From NCBI RefSeq assembly GCF_022530855.2, contig NZ_CP099567.1:3286001-3350000 (forward strand): a stretch of 64,000 nucleotides of DNA. The letters are read 5' to 3'. The notes beneath the pieces were generated by a model, which saw only the letters and a list, made by a program, of their open reading frames with translations, was not told the DNA's origin and did not search any database. The stretch is from Candidatus Vondammii sp. HM_W22 (GTDB taxonomy: Bacteria; Pseudomonadota; Gammaproteobacteria; Chromatiales; Chromatiaceae). Of the stretch, positions 26,683 through 36,613 are shown one piece after another (position 1 is the stretch's first letter; every line of letters starts with the position of its first letter). Both the position numbers and the translations under genes were made by a program.

Positions 26683-27290
26683 GCTGCCTTCCAGAAAAAC
26701 CAATGCCCCATCAGCAACAGCTAGCAGAGGCGGAATGCTCAGCCCCTGATTTTCCATCTGCTCAATCACCTCTAGCCAGAAGGCCTCCGATTCCCGGTAA
26801 CCATCAACAACCGCAAGCACTTCCTTCCGCCCTGTCTCATCCGAGTCAACAATAACGAGCAGACACAGCCGGTCATCCATCTTGACGTTGCTGTATATCC
26901 CATCTGCCCAGACATATACGTAACGCCGTTTGCTCAGATCGTCTTGTGCGCCACTGGCTATCATCCTTCTCCCAATCCTGCTTTAACCGGCTTACCGCGC
27001 CTGCTGAGAGCCCTGTCGCCGCCATCGCCAAGCAGCGCCTCAGTGCTAGCTGCATTCCGCCTGTCGATTTAGATACAACCAGGGGATAAATTCTTCCAGC
27101 TTCTTGGTCCGCTCAGATACGGAGATACTAGGCTGCTGTTGAACTTAATGCCCTGGCTTGAACGGTCACGCGCCTTCGGTATCTTGACTGATATATCGCC
27201 GGATGGCGTATTCAGCTCAATAACACTACTATCACTCATGCGGTATATCCCTCTGTTGGTTGTTGATCCGCTAAGATCAATCAACAGGGT
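26683..27290 (-). pseudogene. IS256-family transposase fragments, group III-like
   Basis: The minus strand has an N-terminal piece (MSDSSVIELNTPSGDISVKI, then LVSPYLSGPRSWK), a middle piece (ATGLSAGAVSRLKQDWE) and the first catalytic segment YVYVWADGIYSNVKMDD followed by VVDGYRESEAFWLEV and LAVADGALVFLEGSG. These lie in different frames. The C-terminal half is absent and replaced by the group II end. Confidence 0.8.
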
Positions 27291-27334
27291 ACACCGCTTC
27301 TCTTATTCAGCTCATACACCAGAAATGAGCAATA

Positions 27335-27560
27335 CTTGCTGGAACCATGAAGCATGGCAAAACCCACTATGGGTACAAAAACCACATCAGCATAGATCGG
27401 AAGCACAAGGTCATTCGTAAGTATCACATCAGCAGAAGTTCACGATAGTCAGGTCTTCGAGGAACTGTTGGATGAGAACAACAGTAATGGCCGTGGATGT
27501 GCATGGTATGCCGATCAGATTCATTCTTAACGAAAGGTGCCAGAGCTGATTGCACGCAGG
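27335..27560 (+). pseudogene. IS5-family transposase fragment
   Basis: The plus strand reads THYGYKNHISIDRKHKVIRK, then SQVFEELLDENNSNGRGC and WYADQI, the central catalytic part of an IS5-type transposase, broken by frameshifts. It resembles the IS5 at 57430-58351. Confidence 0.75.
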
Positions 27561-27741
27561 CTAGTATACTGATTTGATGAGCTTAGAGGCGATATCTTTT
27601 GGTTGAGAACGCGTTTCTACATCCTTAATACTGGCATGGTATTGCGACACGCTATGCAAAAAATACCCGTTCATTTATTGCCGCTGTCCAGGTTAGGTGT
27701 GCGACACTTTAGGCTAGAATTTTATGACGATACTGATTTAA

Positions 27742-29115
27742 ATGGCTAAAATACTCATAGTGACAGATCACAAATGGCGTGATCTCCCGGGTAATACCTT
27801 CCTGAAAATGTTCCTAGAACAGAAATACGGTCACACGGTTGTGCTAGTTCGCTTGAACGAAGAGCGCTTGTTTGTACCAAGTTTCAGGCCAGATATGGTC
27901 ATCTACAATAATCTTTATACGCCTGATGTAAATAAATACGCGAGGTATCTTCATGGCAAGGGAGTTAAGATTGTTATTTTGCCCACAGAAGGAATCACTT
28001 TCAGTGATGAGCAAACGCTCTTATTTAGTCATAAATATTCGGGTATTGAGTTTATTGATTCGTACATAGCGTGGAATGATCTGATTTCGGGCGCAATCAG
28101 TCACAATAACGTATTGCCAAGCGAGAGAATTGTGCGATTAGGGAGTTGCCGTTTTGACTTCTATTCCAAGATTATGGGAAGTTGTCGAAAAGGACGAAAT
28201 TATTTCTATGAGCGCTATGCTATTCCGATAGAGAATCGGAATATTCTGGTCGCTACGAACTTTGCTAATGCCGAATTTTGGCCTGATTACAGTTTTCTCC
28301 AGAAAGACCTTGCACGGCAAAGAGCAAAAGGCATTAAGGCGTTTGGTAATGCGGGTAAATTGGCAAAATATGAATTTGATTACAGAGAGAAGGTATTTGA
28401 GAGTTTGAGAGTTCTTTGCAGGGAGGTAAGAGGGGTCAACATCATTATTAAGTATCATCCTTCGGAAAGAGTATCGGTTTACCACAAATTGATGTCCGAT
28501 CTTAAAGACCTTAACCCCAATGTGTATTTGGTAGAAGGTGAGTATATCTGGGATGTTCTTAATGTAAGTGATGTCATTATACAGCGCTGCTCAACAGTGG
28601 CTATTGAGGCTTGGCTAATGGATAAACACACGGTTGAATTGGAGTTGATGCCATCAATAAATCACTTTCTTCAACCTAGGTATAAGGATGGTTCCGTTCG
28701 TGTAAATAATCACCAGGATCTTGTGGATATGGTGGGTAAGCTGCTTGAACATGAGCAGGATATAAGCGCCGACCTGAATGAGCAACGATCGCGTATTTTG
28801 TCTGAAATTTTAGAAAATCGACGTGGTGGTGCGACAGAGAAAATTGCGACTCATGTTGACTCATTACTACAGGAAACAAAAATACTAGGAAGCTTGCAGT
28901 ATGATGGTATGAAGAGCCGCCTCAAATATTATATCCGGGTCTTGTTTGGTATGAAGGGATATACTTTTATCTCTAACTTGCGAAAAATAAAGTTTGCTGA
29001 CTATTTGGGACGATATGATAAGTTCTTTACTGATAAAGATAGATTGGCTTGGGAAGCGAAGTTACGGTTGCATGTGAACGTTACGGAAAGGAAGAATCGT
29101 GGATTCGACTTGTAA
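27742..29115 (+). CDS. putative surface-carbohydrate glycosyltransferase (GT-B-like)
   Basis: This intact 457-residue frame has two Rossmann-like halves. The N-terminal half begins KILIVTDHKWRDLPGN and contains VVLVRLNEERLFVPSFRPDM; the C-terminal half contains NIIIKYHPSERVSVYHKL, EYIWDVLNVSDVIIQRCSTV and IEAWLMDKHTVELEL. The KYHPSE and S-T-x-x-x-E-A pattern resembles surface-polysaccharide transferases of the CDP-glycerol glycerophosphotransferase and related groups; I cannot name the sugar or linkage. No signal peptide is visible. It is notably more AT-rich than neighbouring housekeeping genes and is surrounded by IS debris, so it is likely acquired. It stands alone, without other polysaccharide genes. 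Confidence 0.6.
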   Translation: MAKILIVTDHKWRDLPGNTFLKMFLEQKYGHTVVLVRLNEERLFVPSFRPDMVIYNNLYTPDVNKYARYLHGKGVKIVILPTEGITFSDEQTLLFSHKYSGIEFIDSYIAWNDLISGAISHNNVLPSERIVRLGSCRFDFYSKIMGSCRKGRNYFYERYAIPIENRNILVATNFANAEFWPDYSFLQKDLARQRAKGIKAFGNAGKLAKYEFDYREKVFESLRVLCREVRGVNIIIKYHPSERVSVYHKLMSDLKDLNPNVYLVEGEYIWDVLNVSDVIIQRCSTVAIEAWLMDKHTVELELMPSINHFLQPRYKDGSVRVNNHQDLVDMVGKLLEHEQDISADLNEQRSRILSEILENRRGGATEKIATHVDSLLQETKILGSLQYDGMKSRLKYYIRVLFGMKGYTFISNLRKIKFADYLGRYDKFFTDKDRLAWEAKLRLHVNVTERKNRGFDL

Positions 29116-29177
29116 GTGCAGCTCTGTTTGATGAACAGAGGGGAAGCTACGGTGGCATCAAAGCTTTCTGAGGAGCA

Positions 29178-29244
29178 ACATGAGATACACACAGCTTACT
29201 CATGAAGACAGATACTAGGTTTCCGCGCTAGTTGAAGGAGGTTG
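29178..29244 (+). pseudogene. IS30-family transposase N-terminal scrap
   Basis: The plus strand reads MRYTQLTHEDRY and, after a stop, VSALVEGG, the start of an IS30-type transposase. It is cut at 29245 by the group II IS256 copy F. Confidence 0.6.
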
Positions 29245-30505
29245 GAGCCTGTAAAGTTTTCTGTGTAACTGCCTGGGTTAACTATATACCGCTAAGCGTT
29301 CTTCGAACTCAATCATAAATCTATTCAGTGCTGGTTTCGAATTACGGATTGGCATTGTCCACTTTTTCGATGCGGCCTGGATTGCCAGATAGATTACCTT
29401 CTTTGCCGAGTCATCGGTTGGAAACAATTTCCGCTTTTTGATCGCTTTGCGAATGACGCTGTTCAGCGGCTAATGGTGTTGTTCGTGCAGATCACTTTTC
29501 GTATGTCCTCCGGGTAGTTGAACAGCGTGTTCAGGTTCTCCCAATGGGCACTCCAGGAGCGGCTGATCCGGGGGTACTTGTTGTCCCACCGGTCAGAGAA
29601 TTTATCCAGCGCCAATAAGGCTTCTTCCTCGGTGATGGACTGGTAAATCTTTTTCAAATCAGCCGTGACAGGCTTGCAGTCTTTCCAAGGCACCTACTTC
29701 ATCGAGTTCCGTACCATATGCACAATACAGAACTGGATCTGGGTATTTTGGAAAGCCGTGTTGATTGCATCAGGAAAGCCCTTTAAGCCTTCGACACAGG
29801 CAATCAAAATATCCTTCACTTAGCCCCCTCATTCTCCGATAGCCACATCCCTAATAATTCCTTGTGGCCTTCCAGGTTAACGCCCAGAGCGAGGTAAATC
29901 GCTTTGTTGATCACTTTCTTGTCTTGCCTGATTTTAACGACAATGCAGTCCAGATAAATAATAGGACAAATCGCATCCAGGGGGCGAGATTGCCATTCAA
30001 CAACCTGTTCGATAACTGCATCAGTGACTTTGGATATGAGTGTGGCAGAGACATCGGCCCCATACATCTCCTTGAATGTCGTGACGATTTCGCGGGTTGT
30101 CATACCTTGGGCATACAAGAAGAGGATCTTGTCATCCATTGAGGTAAATCGACGCTGGTGCTTCTTAACTAGCTGAGGTTCAAAGCTGCCCGCTCTATCT
30201 CGCGGGGTATCCAGTTCAAACTGGCCATCTTCCGTTTGCAAGGTCTTGCTGGTAGTGCCGTTGCGGCTATTACTCGCTTCGGATTGTTGATGCTTGGCAA
30301 AGCCAAGATGATCAGCCAGTTCAGCATTGAGTGCTGCCTCGAACGTGATCCTGGTCAGCATTTGCCGAAACTCGTTGAGATCTTCTTCAGTTTTGATGTT
30401 TTTAGCGGCCGCCTGGGCTATCGCCTGGAGCTCTTTCTTGTCGATCATCTGCCTATCCTCTCCCTTGTCTGGGTTTAATGACAGGCAGTTACACAGAATT
30501 CAGGA
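29245..30505 (-). mobile_element. IS256-family group II, copy F
   Basis: Ends are GAGCCTGTAAAGTTTTCTGT at 29245 and a TTACACAGAATTCAGGA end at 30489-30505, which are imperfect inverted repeats. The transposase is broken: an N-terminal piece 29816-30448 (MIDKKELQAIAQAAAKNIKT, ADHLGFAKHQ, DGQFELDTPRDR, YLDCIVVKIRQDKKV) ends after SENEGAK, where copy G continues; an internal deletion, and a C-terminal piece at 29463-29693. No target duplication is evident. Confidence 0.9.
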
Positions 30506-30830
30506 TAGTCTCGGAAGTTGAGGTTATTGTGGAAATCTCTAAAAACCCGACAAAGACCATATAGTCTCTAGCAAATCTGGGGAGTCCGTTATCTTCACGC
30601 CGGCCCTGACTTGCTTAATGTTACGCACCGGTCGATTGGCCTGCTGGGCAAACACGTGCTCAACTCGAGCCCGAACTCTTGATTGTTTTCGGTTTGCCTC
30701 TTGCTCCCGTTCATTCAAGGGGCGTTTGCGTATCGACTTGCGATGAATCTGACTGCGGTAAAGCGGCTTCCCATTCTACACGGCGGTAAGCAGGATCAGG
30801 CCAACTACTGTGGTTTCTTTGAGTCGGCCG
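30506..30830 (-). pseudogene. IS5-family transposase C-terminal fragment
   Basis: Minus-strand sequence matches the IS5 at 57430-58351, including QANRPVRNIKQVRAGVKI (compare RLVRSIGQVSAGVKM) and, after a deletion, the segment corresponding to GSPELLEAVGLCRIFKDF. It adjoins the end of copy F. Confidence 0.7.
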
Positions 30831-31035
30831 CGGAGGTGGAAACCGCTTCAGAGGCATCTGCTGATGAATTGCTTAATGCCGCTGATGATCTGTTCAAATT
30901 GCAGAAGGTGTTCGTCAACCTACGCCGCTTTCTGATATTCTCTTCACCTCTTTACCTCTTGTCACTCTGTTTCACCCCCTGTGGGGTGTCCGTCAGGTGA
31001 CCGCATCAGTGATGACAAACAGTGGAATCTCTCCC

Positions 31036-31821
31036 ATGGGTCGAATTATCTGTGTGGCAAATCAGAAAGGTGGTGTCGGCAAGACAACCACCGCAGTCAA
31101 TCTGGTTGCTTCACTCGCCTCTCTCAGGCGAAAGGTGTTGCTGGTAGATATTGATCCCCAGGGTAATGCCACCATGGGTGTGGGTGTCGATAAACACAAT
31201 CTGGAGAATTCCAGTTGTGAAGTGTTGATGGGTGATATTCAGCTGATCGATGCTATCGTCTCGTCCCCCGAGGCCGGTTTCGATGTATTGCCTGCTAACT
31301 CCGATCTTACTGCGGCAGAAGTGGGGTTGATGAATGCCACGCTGAAGGAAAAGCGCCTGAGTCTGGCTTTAGCCGGTGCCAAGGAGCGGTATGAATTCAT
31401 TGTGATCGACTGCCCGCCATCACTGAATATGCTGACGGTCAACGCGCTGGTGGCGGCAGATAGTGTTTTGATCCCCCTGCAGTGTGAGTATTATGCTTTG
31501 GAAGGACTCTCCGCATTGCTCAGTACTATCAAACAGATACGGCTGAGCCGCAATGAGAAATTGGGGATTGAAGGTATCCTCCGTACCATGCACGATCCGC
31601 GGAACAACCTCGCCAACGAGGTCTCTGCTCAGCTTATTCATCACTTTAATGATCAGGTTTTTCGCACCATTATCCCGCGGAATGTACGACTGGCGGAAGC
31701 GCCAAGCCATGGCTTGCCGATTTTGTTGTATGATAAATCCTCTCGTGGGTCGACCTCTTACATGGCGCTGGCCGGTGAGTTTCTGCGGCGGGATGAGAAG
31801 AGAGAGCAAACCGCTATGTAG
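31036..31821 (+). CDS. parA: chromosome partitioning ATPase ParA (Soj)
   Basis: From the ATG at 31036 the protein (261 residues) begins [20 protein letters not shown] with the deviant Walker A KGGVGKTT at 11-18, then [20 protein letters not shown] and [20 protein letters not shown] (Walker B). This is the length and N-terminus of Soj/ParA. In-frame Met codons at 30997 and 31012 give a longer leader; 31036 fits the family best. ParA works with ParB and parS sites near the origin to segregate the chromosome. It is followed by parB after 42 bases. In relatives parA follows mnmG and rsmG; here IS debris lies upstream. Confidence 0.93.
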   Translation: MGRIICVANQKGGVGKTTTAVNLVASLASLRRKVLLVDIDPQGNATMGVGVDKHNLENSSCEVLMGDIQLIDAIVSSPEAGFDVLPANSDLTAAEVGLMNATLKEKRLSLALAGAKERYEFIVIDCPPSLNMLTVNALVAADSVLIPLQCEYYALEGLSALLSTIKQIRLSRNEKLGIEGILRTMHDPRNNLANEVSAQLIHHFNDQVFRTIIPRNVRLAEAPSHGLPILLYDKSSRGSTSYMALAGEFLRRDEKREQTAM

Positions 31822-31863
31822 CATCCAGTGCCCGTAACTGGGCAGCGAATTCGGAAAAAGACA

Positions 31864-32748
31864 ATGGCAACAAAGAAACGTGGCCTTGGGAGAGGCTTGG
31901 ACGCCCTTTTGGGTGGTGCCTCCAAAGCGGAGGAAGAGCAATCGGCGATAGCTGGAGGGCGAGAGGGTCGCCTCTCAAATCTACCGGTAGATCTGATTCA
32001 ACGTGGGCGGTTTCAGCCGCGCCGTGACTTCAATCCTGACAGTTTACAGGAGTTGGCTGACTCTATTGCAGCCCAAGGTGTAGTACAGCCTATTGTAGTG
32101 CGCCCCATCCCAGAGGGCCGATACGAGATTATAGCCGGCGAGCGTCGCTGGCGGGCCAGTCAACAGGCGGGCCTGAGCAATATTCCAGTGGTTATTCGGG
32201 ATGTGAGAGATCAGGTGGCCATGGCGATGGGTCTGATTGAGAATATTCAGCGCGATGACCTTAACCCCCTTGAGGAGGCGGGAGCCTTTCATCGGTTGCT
32301 TAATGAGTTTGAGCTGACTCATCAGCAGATTGCCAAGGCGGTGGGTAAATCCCGCACTACTGTGACCAATCTACTGCGATTGCTCGACCTTAATGCGGAC
32401 GTAAAGAAATTCATCGAGGAGCGAATGCTCGATATGGGTCATGCCCGTGCTTTGCTGGGTCTGAGTGATCAAGTACAGAGCGACGCTGCACGTCAGGTTG
32501 TGAACCGGGGACTCTCCGTAAGGGAGACGGAAAAATTTGTACGACGCCTTCAGGGCGTGGGACCGGAAAAAGCAGAAACCAAGTCGATGGCTAAAGATGA
32601 TCCCAATGTACGTAAACTTGAGAGCAACTTGACAGAAAAGTTGGGTGCCAGGGTGAAAATACAGCAGGGTGCTGCTGGTAAAGGCAAGCTTGTTATCAGC
32701 TACAATAGCTCGGATGAACTGGAAGGAATCCTCGAGCATATTGAGTAG
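31864..32748 (+). CDS. parB: chromosome partitioning protein ParB
   Basis: The ATG at 31864 has GGAAAAAG just upstream and gives a 294-residue protein starting ATKKRGLGRGLDALLGG, the ParA-interacting N-terminus of chromosomal ParB. The CTP-binding/clamp motif GERRWRA is at 92-98, followed by GLIENIQRDDLNPLEEA, then the helix-turn-helix QIAKAVGKSRTTVTNLL that reads parS. The C-terminal dimerisation region is present. An upstream Met at 31828 is less likely. Frame intact. No parS (TGTTTCACGTGAAACA-like) site was noticed in the window. Confidence 0.94.
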   Translation: MATKKRGLGRGLDALLGGASKAEEEQSAIAGGREGRLSNLPVDLIQRGRFQPRRDFNPDSLQELADSIAAQGVVQPIVVRPIPEGRYEIIAGERRWRASQQAGLSNIPVVIRDVRDQVAMAMGLIENIQRDDLNPLEEAGAFHRLLNEFELTHQQIAKAVGKSRTTVTNLLRLLDLNADVKKFIEERMLDMGHARALLGLSDQVQSDAARQVVNRGLSVRETEKFVRRLQGVGPEKAETKSMAKDDPNVRKLESNLTEKLGARVKIQQGAAGKGKLVISYNSSDELEGILEHIE

Positions 32749-32929
32749 CCCTGAATCTGTCGGTATCGCCTTCTCTGCCTATGAATGCAATACCTTGAGA
32801 AATAGTGGTTTTCCGGCACTACTGTTCGATAAAAATGCTGTGGGCTGATTCTAAGATGATGTTCTCTGTATAGAACTTGGCATTTTATGGGTGCTATTGA
32901 ATTGAACAGGATAAACTATTCTGGCACAT
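32749..32929. other. no recognisable gene
   Basis: Spacer after parB; the minus-strand frame at 32851-33066 is antisense to IS5 debris and unlike a gene. Confidence 0.4.
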
Positions 32930-33330
32930 GCTGTGCGCTTCGATTTTTTGGAATCAAGCATGTATGCGGGCCAGCTTATTTTTCCCCGGGTGATCGACCA
33001 CCTGGGGTCGTATTGGGAGACACCCTCTACGAGACACAAGGCAACCGGCGTTATCCCAAGTAGCACAGCATTCGTTTTGCGGACAAACCATTAGGTCGGC
33101 CAAAGAAAATCACCGAAGCAAACCGGGAAGAACTGAAGCGTTTGAAGGTACAGCAACATAAGGAGTGCCTGCAGCGCATTCCGGTGGAAAGCAAATTCGG
33201 TCAGGGAAAGAACGGTTATTGATTAAACAACATCCGGGCGAGGCGTGCTGACATCTCCACTGCCTGGATCGACAGTATCTTCCTGGTGATGATACCTGCT
33301 GGTCCTGTTAGGGATCTTTATTTGCACTTT
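32930..33330 (+). pseudogene. IS5/IS1182-type transposase C-terminal fragment
   Basis: In changing frames the plus strand reads GDTLYETQGNRRYPK, HSIRFADKPLGRPKKITEAN, LQRIPVESKFGQGKNGY and AWIDSIFLVMI. This is the C-terminal half of an IS5-like (IS1182-type) transposase. Its 3' side is cut by the Tn3-family transposon at 33396. Confidence 0.7.
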
Positions 33331-33534
33331 GTAAGAAGCAGGTTACAGTCGTTCTATTGTCGGGTGGATTTAACTCCAAAGTGCATCACCTGGATGGGGT
33401 TCTGGGGACATTCCGTCCTAAAGTGACACTTATCGCTACAGCCCACGCCTCATAAGGCTTCTAGAGGTGCCTTAATTTTCAAAATCACTGCAATATCCCA
33501 ATTATAGTAATATTCCGGCTTTTACGAGAAGCCT

Positions 33535-34668
33535 ATGCCTTATAAAGAATGCCTGACCGTACTCCACGAAGCAGAAATTAACGATTTATATGGCGTTCCC
33601 AGCCTGTCACTGGAAGAAAAACGTATCAGTTTTACTCTGAATGATCTGGAGCAGGACGTTATTAAATCCATCAGGGATCGCAATCATAAATGCTATGCTA
33701 TTGCTCTGCTGGGTTACTTTAAGATCAAGCCCATTCAGCTCAATCCGGCCTACAAGGAATTGAAAGCAGATCTCACCTTTATTGCTGAAGAATATTTCCC
33801 TAAATTTAAAGTCCCTCGCTTCAGTGTTAGCAATAAGCAGAAAACACGTATCTACGACAAGATTATAAACCTTCAGGGATTCAAAACATGGTGTGTGGAA
33901 CAACATCAGGAACCTCTCATTACCTATTTGCAACAGGTTGCTAAATCCTGGATTGAGCCGCGCTTTTTATTTGATGCCTGCACCGAATACTTAGCTCTAA
34001 ATCATACAGGAATCCCTAAATATACCGTGCTTCAGCGAATTATCAGTCAGGTAATCAAACAGGAACGTAAGCGACTTTCTGATCTATTAAAGACAACCAT
34101 ATCAGATGAATTAGCTACTAACTTGGCTGAGTTAGTTGATGGAAAAGGTATGCTAACCGTTAAAGAACTTAAGCAGGCGGCGAAAAGTTTTAATGCTCCA
34201 GAATTGGAGAAAGAGTTGAACGTCAACAAGTTGATTCAGCCCTGGATGGATGAAGTTAATCAAGTGGCCTCTGCTCTATCACTATCGCAACAAAACCGAC
34301 TGCACTATGCGGCGATGGTTGATTACTACTCTATAACCAAGCTTAAACGCTTCGACCGTGTCACGCAGCAGCTTTATTTACTTTGTTATCTTCAGGAGCG
34401 GGTACAAATCAATATTGAACGTTTGGCTTATGGGTTTATTTATCATGTCCGAAAGTTACGTGAAAAAGCTAAAGCGTATGCCAAGGAAATGGCCTATAAA
34501 GATTGGGATGGCGCGGTAGTAAATATTAGCAAAGCCGCTGAATTATTATACTTTTTTATTGACGACACCATTGATGACCATGTGTCATTTAGACAAATAA
34601 AACAACGGGTACAAGGCTTGCTTGGAGCACGGGAAATAGAATCACTGTGCTTATATCTGAAGAAATAA
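33535..34668 (+). CDS. tnpA: Tn3-family transposase, N-terminal part (before an in-frame stop)
   Basis: The 377 residues from the ATG at 33535 match the N-terminal DUF4158-type region of Tn3 transposases (LYGVPSLSLEEKRISFTLND, HKCYAIALLGYFKI, RLSDLLKTTI). The frame ends at a single TAA (34666-34668), but the same frame continues open for 47 codons to the next Met at 34810 and on to 36537. A full-length protein of about 1000 residues, the family norm, would result if the TAA were a sense codon. So this is either a recent nonsense mutation or a position of readthrough. Confidence 0.85.
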   Translation: MPYKECLTVLHEAEINDLYGVPSLSLEEKRISFTLNDLEQDVIKSIRDRNHKCYAIALLGYFKIKPIQLNPAYKELKADLTFIAEEYFPKFKVPRFSVSNKQKTRIYDKIINLQGFKTWCVEQHQEPLITYLQQVAKSWIEPRFLFDACTEYLALNHTGIPKYTVLQRIISQVIKQERKRLSDLLKTTISDELATNLAELVDGKGMLTVKELKQAAKSFNAPELEKELNVNKLIQPWMDEVNQVASALSLSQQNRLHYAAMVDYYSITKLKRFDRVTQQLYLLCYLQERVQINIERLAYGFIYHVRKLREKAKAYAKEMAYKDWDGAVVNISKAAELLYFFIDDTIDDHVSFRQIKQRVQGLLGAREIESLCLYLKK

Positions 34669-36537
34669 AAACGCACGAAAAATGATTACATCTGGGAATT
34701 TTATGATAAGCAGCGTGAACTGATTCAGCACTTAATACGCCCCATTTTTTTATGCCTGACCTTTGAAGGATCAGACAATACACAGGCTTTATCTGCACAA
34801 TTAAATAGAATGAAAAAAGAGTTGTTAGGTGCTGGTGAATTAGCATCGTCAGATCGAGGATTGATTCCAGCCAAACACCAATTGTATGTTATCAATATTG
34901 ATAACAACGTACTCTCTGAGCGTTACGAGTTGATGCTGTATTTAGCAGCTCAAAATAATCTTGGTGGGAAACTCTTTATACCAACGGCTATCAAATATCG
35001 TGCATTACACGATGACCTTGTTGGAGATATCCCCTGGGCACAGAAAGACAAGCTACTTAAAGGTTCCATGCTAGATAGCATGAATACAGAGCCTGCCCAG
35101 CGGGTTAAATCGATGGAGAAAAAGATGAACGATAAGCTGCAACGGGTTGGCCAGCGCATTGATGAGGGCGACAATCGAAATGTGGTATTGCGTAATCGCT
35201 CAGGAAAAACTCAATGGAGGTTGCCGTATTCAGGCACAAAATCGGCTTTAAACAATCCCTTTTTCGATCGTATGAAACCGATTAACATTGCCGATGTATT
35301 ACGCTTCGTTTATCAGAAAACAGGATTTTTAAAGCACTTTGAGCATGTTCGCCAGGTACAGTCCGGACAGAGTGATCATTTGAATGATTTACTGGCGGCT
35401 CTCATTGGCAATGGAACCTATTATGGCCTACACGGCATGGCCAGCATCTCTGATAGATCATATGATCATCTACGCACAGTACAGGCCAATTATTTGCGAC
35501 CTGAAACGCTAAACTTCGGCAATGATGCAATTAACGATGCGACAGCGAAATTATCAATCTTCAAGCATTACAATATCCAAAAAGGACTCATTCATGCCAG
35601 TGCTGACAGGCAAAAATTCGAATCACGGTTAGAGACTTTTAAAACTCGCTATTCATCTAAATATTTTGGCACGAATAAAGGACTAACATCGATGAACTTG
35701 ATTGCCAATCATGTAGCCTTGAATGCCCAGATTATTGGTTCCAATGAACATGAATCTCATTTTATTTTGGATCTGCTTCATAACAATACCTCGGAGATTA
35801 AGCCGGATATTTTGTCAACGGATACGCACGGCGTTAATCATGTTAACTTTGCTTTGCTGGACCTGTTTGGCTATATCTTTGCGCCGCGCTATGCTCAGTT
35901 TGGAACCGTGATATCAGATCTTTTTGATGTAAATGAGGGAGAAGACAATAAGGCAACGCTCTCATTAAAAAAGCCTATTAATACAAAATTAATTATCGAT
36001 GAGTGGGATACGATACAGCGCATTATTATATCACTACAGCAGAAGACGATAACGCAGGCGACCCTTGTTAGAAAGCTTTCTGGCTATAGTCAAAACCACC
36101 CCTTGCTGAAAGCTTTAACTGAATATAATCGTATGCTCAAGGCCATGTACTTACTGGACTATATTGATGATGCCAGTTTAAGAACTTATGTACAGCGAGC
36201 CTTGAATCGTGGGGAAGCTTATCATCAATTACGGCGTGCTATTGCACATGTGAATGGCAATCGTTTCCAGGGAAAATCAGACGATGAGATTGTCTTGTGG
36301 AATGAATGCGCGAGGCTATTAACCAACGCCATTATCTATTTTAATTCGCTGATACTGACGCGATTACTTGAGCATTTTGAGGGGGAAAGTGACGATAAGA
36401 AGTTGGAAATTATTAAGCAAGTTTCGCCAGTGGCTTGGCATAACATCAATTTGAACGGAACTTACAGCTTTAGCTTTGAACAAAACCTACTAGATTTGGA
36501 TGAAATTATGCAATCCATCGTGCAAAATGAAAATTAA
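34669..36537 (+). CDS. tnpA: Tn3-family transposase, catalytic C-terminal part
   Basis: Continuing in the frame of the N-terminal part, this segment holds the DDE_Tnp_Tn3 domain: IADVLRFVYQKTGFLKHFEH, NGTYYGLHGMASISDRSYDH (first catalytic D region), LSTDTHGVNHVNFALLDLFG (second D) and EYNRMLKAMYLLDY with YHQLRRAIAHVNGNRFQGKS (catalytic E region). The first Met is at 34810. The last codons overlap the right inverted repeat. The start of this part depends on how the TAA at 34666 is handled. Confidence 0.88.
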   Translation, partial: KRTKNDYIWEFYDKQRELIQHLIRPIFLCLTFEGSDNTQALSAQLNRMKKELLGAGELASSDRGLIPAKHQLYVINIDNNVLSERYELMLYLAAQNNLGGKLFIPTAIKYRALHDDLVGDIPWAQKDKLLKGSMLDSMNTEPAQRVKSMEKKMNDKLQRVGQRIDEGDNRNVVLRNRSGKTQWRLPYSGTKSALNNPFFDRMKPINIADVLRFVYQKTGFLKHFEHVRQVQSGQSDHLNDLLAALIGNGTYYGLHGMASISDRSYDHLRTVQANYLRPETLNFGNDAINDATAKLSIFKHYNIQKGLIHASADRQKFESRLETFKTRYSSKYFGTNKGLTSMNLIANHVALNAQIIGSNEHESHFILDLLHNNTSEIKPDILSTDTHGVNHVNFALLDLFGYIFAPRYAQFGTVISDLFDVNEGEDNKATLSLKKPINTKLIIDEWDTIQRIIISLQQKTITQATLVRKLSGYSQNHPLLKALTEYNRMLKAMYLLDYIDDASLRTYVQRALNRGEAYHQLRRAIAHVNGNRFQGKSDDEIVLWNECARLLTNAIIYFNSLILTRLLEHFEGESDDKKLEIIKQVSPVAWHNINLNGTYSFSFEQNLLDLDEIMQSIVQNEN

Positions 36538-36613
36538 GCCACCTCTGTAGGCCTTGTGGGGTATGGGCTGTAGAGATAAGTGTCACTTTAGGACGGAATG
36601 TCCCCAGAACCCC

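Larger units (their letters stand above)
33396..36613 (+). mobile_element. Tn3-family transposon (transposase only)
   Basis: Inverted repeats starting GGGGTTCTGGGGACATTCCG lie at 33396 and (complement) 36613. The first 39 bases are identical and similarity continues for about 85 bp in total, which is longer than the usual 38-bp Tn3 repeat. Only a transposase lies inside, with no resolvase or passenger genes. The flanks TGGAT and ATGAA are not a 5-bp duplication, so the ends may have been joined by deletion. A partial second copy lies at 44473-46047. Confidence 0.9.

Noticed and set aside
30683-31000. 105-codon frame before parA
   Set aside because: Its first half is antisense to an IS5 fragment and the rest is low-complexity spacer.
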